From the NCBI GenBank assembly GCA_937873285.1, contig CALMNV010000003.1, positions 1-6,615 on the forward strand: DNA of 6,615 bases, given 5' to 3'. Shown here piece by piece: positions 4,612 through 6,615 of the stretch. This stretch comes from an uncultured Intrasporangium sp. Its GTDB lineage: Bacteria > Actinomycetota > Actinomycetes > Actinomycetales > Dermatophilaceae. A model generated the notes under the pieces. That model saw only the letters and a list, made by a program, of their open reading frames with translations, ran no database searches and was not told where the DNA came from. The position numbers and the translations under genes were made by a program. Positions within the stretch are counted from its first letter, which is position 1. Every line of letters begins with the position of its first letter.

Positions 4612-5181
4612 GTGTCAGTTCTCCGCGCACTCAGCGTCGGCAGCTCGATCGGCGCCCTGGCCGGCGTCGCCGGCTACGCCGCGCTCGCCCCGGCACCCGC
4701 CGCCCCGAAGCCGGCCACCCCCCAGGCCGCCGTCTCCACCGCCCAGCCGGGTGCCTCGGCGCCGGCCGGTGCGAGGCAGGCACCGGCCATCACGGTGTGG
4801 GCCCCGTGCCCGGCGCCCGCCCGTGCCGAGGGCAGCGAGTGCATCGTGCACGTTCCTGCGCCCCCGGCCCCTACGGTGGCCAATGCCGCCGACACAGCTG
4901 TCCCGCGACCGGCGGCCACGACCCGCCAGAAGCGCGACGGGCGCACCAGCGCCCGCCCCGCCCCCATGTCCGCCCCCCGGGTCGCGGCGGCAGTCCCACC
5001 GGTGGCGAGGACCTCGCCGGCTGCCTCGCCTCCGCAGCGTCCAGCCCGTCCGCTGACCGTGAGCCCGGCGCGTGACGACGAGGCCCCCTCGACGCGCGAG
5101 CCCGCCCCGAGCGCCCGAAGCTCAGAGGACCAGCGCCCAGCCGAGACGGTCTCGCCTCAGCGGCTCTCCGAGGGCGACTGA
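4612..5181 (+). CDS. Pro/Ala-rich membrane-anchored or secreted protein, unknown function
   Basis: A 189-residue protein that I do not recognise. A hydrophobic segment at about residues 5-28 (MSVLRALSVG then SSIGALAGVAGYAALA) is a signal peptide or anchor, followed directly by a Pro/Ala-rich tail. Inside the tail is one distinctive island, AITVWAPCPAP at 59-69 and ECIVHVPAP at 76-84, holding the only two cysteines (Cys66, Cys77), which could form a disulfide outside the cell or bind a ligand. The last 60 residues are charged and low-complexity. The GTG start at 4612 is supported by AGGAGG at 4599-4604 with a seven-base spacer. It is divergent from the electron-transfer operon and convergent with the histidine kinase, overlapping that gene's 3' end by 25 bases. 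Sharing a control region with the operon suggests joint regulation; a role as sensor partner or extracytoplasmic accessory is speculation. Confidence 0.8.
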   Translation: MSVLRALSVGSSIGALAGVAGYAALAPAPAAPKPATPQAAVSTAQPGASAPAGARQAPAITVWAPCPAPARAEGSECIVHVPAPPAPTVANAADTAVPRPAATTRQKRDGRTSARPAPMSAPRVAAAVPPVARTSPAASPPQRPARPLTVSPARDDEAPSTREPAPSARSSEDQRPAETVSPQRLSEGD

Positions 5182-6527
5182 GACGGTCCCCGTCGCGGCC
5201 GCGGCCGCGACGGGGACCGTGGCGCTTCGGGGGGTGAGAGGGTGAGGGAGACCACCACGGCCAGACCGCCCAGCTGCGAGCTGCGCAGCTCCACGCCGCC
5301 CCCGGCGGCCTCCGCGGTGCGTCGCACGATGTCGAGGCCCAGGCCACTCGACCCGCTGCCACTGGCGCCGCGCCGCAGGGCCTGCCCCGCGGCGCCGGGT
5401 CCGCCGTCAGCGACGGTGAGGACCATCCGCGGCTCGGCCGAGGCCGCGGACTCGACCTCGACGCTCACCTCCACGGGGCTCTCCTCGGGGGTATGCGTGA
5501 AGACGTTGTCCATCAACGTGTCGACCAGCTCCCGGACGTCCTCCTCGGACAGGGCGACGCGGGCCGGGGTGGTGGGGCACCGCAGGGTCAGCTGGCGCCC
5601 CTGGTCCTCCGCGAGCGGCCTCCAGAAGGAGACCCGACGCCGGATCACCTCCAGCGCATCGCAGGGGGCGGGCAGCGCATCCCTGACCGACCGCCGCGCC
5701 TGCCTGACGACGGTGTCGATGCTGCGTTGCAGGTGGTCGATGTGCTCGCGCATGCGTTCCCCGAGGGCCGGCTCGGCGATGAGGTCGGCGTCGATGCGCA
5801 GCGCGGTGACCGGCGTCCGGAGGCGGTGAGCGAGGTCGGCGACCGCGTCGCGCTCGCTCTCCACGAGGCTGGCGATGCGGTCGGCGAGCTGGTTCAGCGC
5901 CGCAGCCAGCTCCACCGTCTCCGGAGGGCCCTCGGGGACGGCTCGCGCATCGAGGTGGCCGGCGCGCAGACGGTGCGCCACGTCCGCGAGGTTGGTGACG
6001 GGGATGCTCACCCGCCGACCGAGCTGCCGCGCGATGGCGATCGCGACCAGCACGAGCAGGGCGCCCAGGGCGATGATCGTGGCCCACGCCTGCGGAACCC
6101 CCGCGCGCTGCTGGTCCCGCGACACGGTCGTCGCGACCACGTCGACCCCTCGCGGGGTCTGGACCGGGGCCACCACGACCGCGGAGCCGTCGGCGGTGGT
6201 GCGGGTGAAGGCGCTCCGGGTCCGCCTCGCTGTCTGCACCGCCTCGCTCGAGGCGAGCCCGACATGGTCGTCACCGATCGCCGTGCCGCGAGGGAGCGCC
6301 ACGACGACAGGCGTCCCCTGTGCCTCGAACAGGGCCAGCGTGCCGCGCAGGGAAGCGGGGTCCTCGACGCTGGCAACGAGCGTCGCGACGCTCTGCACCT
6401 GCTCGCGTGCCCGGCCGACGGCTCGGTCCTGCGCCAGGTTCTGCACCAGCAGGCACAGCGGCACGATGAACGCCACGACGACCGCCGAGGTGGTGGCCGC
6501 GACCAGCCACGTGATCCGGCGCCGCAT
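5157..6527 (-). CDS. Sensor histidine kinase (HAMP, HisKA, HATPase_c)
   Basis: A 456-residue membrane sensor kinase of the OmpR-partner class. TM1 is at about residues 7-31, an extracytoplasmic sensor region of about 115 residues follows, TM2 is at 148-168 and a HAMP linker at about 169-222. The H-box is DLAHRLRTPVTALR (231-244) with phospho-acceptor His234; the common SHELRTP is AHRLRTP here, as in many actinobacterial kinases. The N-box is LMDNVFTHTPE (338-348, Asn341), the G1 box VADGGPG (372-378) and the G2 box GSSGLGLDIV (392-401). All catalytic motifs look intact. After about residue 431 comes a Ser/Pro/Arg tail, encoded partly by a 38-bp palindrome and by the overlap with the convergent gene. 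The ATG at 6527 shares a base with the regulator's TGA (TGATG), and GGAGGAT lies about eight bases upstream. The signal is unknown; redox or envelope sensing is a guess from the neighbours. Confidence 0.95.
   Translation of the reverse strand: MRRRITWLVAATTSAVVVAFIVPLCLLVQNLAQDRAVGRAREQVQSVATLVASVEDPASLRGTLALFEAQGTPVVVALPRGTAIGDDHVGLASSEAVQTARRTRSAFTRTTADGSAVVVAPVQTPRGVDVVATTVSRDQQRAGVPQAWATIIALGALLVLVAIAIARQLGRRVSIPVTNLADVAHRLRAGHLDARAVPEGPPETVELAAALNQLADRIASLVESERDAVADLAHRLRTPVTALRIDADLIAEPALGERMREHIDHLQRSIDTVVRQARRSVRDALPAPCDALEVIRRRVSFWRPLAEDQGRQLTLRCPTTPARVALSEEDVRELVDTLMDNVFTHTPEESPVEVSVEVESAASAEPRMVLTVADGGPGAAGQALRRGASGSGSSGLGLDIVRRTAEAAGGGVELRSSQLGGLAVVVSLTLSPPEAPRSPSRPRPRRGPSQSPSESR
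5183..5220. terminator. Perfect 38-bp palindrome, probable terminator of the plus-strand gene
   Basis: The half-site ACGGTCCCCGTCGCGGCCG at 5183-5201 is followed by its exact complement, giving a 38-bp perfect palindrome. It starts two bases after the stop codon of the 4612-5181 gene, the normal place for a terminator. No T-run follows. The same bases are translated in the histidine kinase as part of its Arg/Pro/Ser tail (about residues 436-449), so kinase mRNA also contains the hairpin just before its stop. Confidence 0.75.
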
Positions 6528-6615
6528 CAGCGCGGATCCTCCGGAGCGCTGAGGCGCACCCCCACCCCGCGGACGCTGTGCAGGTAGACCGGCTCGGCAG
6601 CGGTCTCCCCGAGCT
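6527..6615 (-). CDS. OmpR/PhoB-family response regulator, C-terminal end (runs off the window)
   Basis: The last 28 codons of a response regulator. The reading LGETAAEPVYLHSVRGVGVRL is the end of the winged-helix DNA-binding domain: the recognition-helix exit (KLGE-type), then the C-terminal beta hairpin with VRGVGxRL, where most relatives have VRGVGYRL. Eight residues, SAPEDPR preceded by Leu, complete the protein. Its TGA at 6529-6527 overlaps the kinase ATG, so the two genes form a coupled two-component operon. The receiver domain lies outside the window. It is the best candidate for binding the repeats in the 4416-4611 control region. Confidence 0.9.
   Translation of the reverse strand, partial: LGETAAEPVYLHSVRGVGVRLSAPEDPR

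Noticed and set aside
4786..4801. A 16-base match (GCCATCACGGTGTGGG) between the plus-strand gene and the terminator at 714-729.
   Set aside because: One copy encodes part of ITVWAP and the other is a terminator arm. A match of this length can arise by chance in GC-rich DNA, and no flanking similarity extends it.
5493..6587. 364-codon plus-strand open frame opposite the histidine kinase.
   Set aside because: No recognisable motif, and the minus-strand kinase has all its catalytic boxes intact.
1..6615. CRISPR array, tRNA/rRNA, insertion sequence or phage attachment site.
   Set aside because: No spaced identical repeats, no tRNA-like fold, no transposase or integrase motifs and no terminal inverted repeats were seen.

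Overview
The window is very GC-rich chromosomal DNA. It has GTG starts, AGGAG-type ribosome binding sites and short gene overlaps. The IF-2 N-terminus, YlxR and the histidine kinase look actinobacterial, probably a high-GC actinomycete; the genus cannot be fixed from the sequence alone.

Layout, read mostly on the minus strand from high to low coordinates. (1) 6615-5157: the last 28 codons of an OmpR/PhoB-type response regulator, then a complete HAMP-type sensor histidine kinase, joined by a TGATG overlap. (2) 5181-4612, plus strand: a small membrane-anchored Pro/Ala-rich protein, convergent with the kinase and overlapping its 3' end by 25 bp; a perfect 38-bp palindrome lies just past its stop. 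(3) 4416-4611: a divergent control region with repeats that could bind the response regulator. (4) 4415-747: a compact five-gene operon: a single-span Ala/Pro/Ser-rich protein, ApbE (FAD:protein FMN transferase), a five-helix diheme ferric-reductase-like membrane protein, a NuoF-like flavin/iron-sulfur protein, and a three-cysteine ferredoxin. The last four genes are joined by ATGA, TAG-cc-ATG and ATGA junctions. A perfect 15-bp hairpin ends the operon. (5) 680-1: ylxR and the start of infB, a conserved translation-factor pair, apparently restarted by its own promoter.

Working model (inference): the operon is a small transmembrane electron-transfer module. Ferredoxin and the NuoF-like protein would form a soluble cytoplasmic electron-input unit, the diheme protein would carry electrons across the membrane, and ApbE would attach FMN covalently to an outward-facing carrier. 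The neighbouring two-component system is the natural candidate regulator. Three points make it unusual. No FMN-binding-domain substrate for ApbE is visible. The NuoF-like protein has lost several residues that bind FMN/NADH and one ligand of the N3-type cluster. ApbE has Asn where Asp usually binds magnesium. No mobile element, tRNA, rRNA or CRISPR array was seen.
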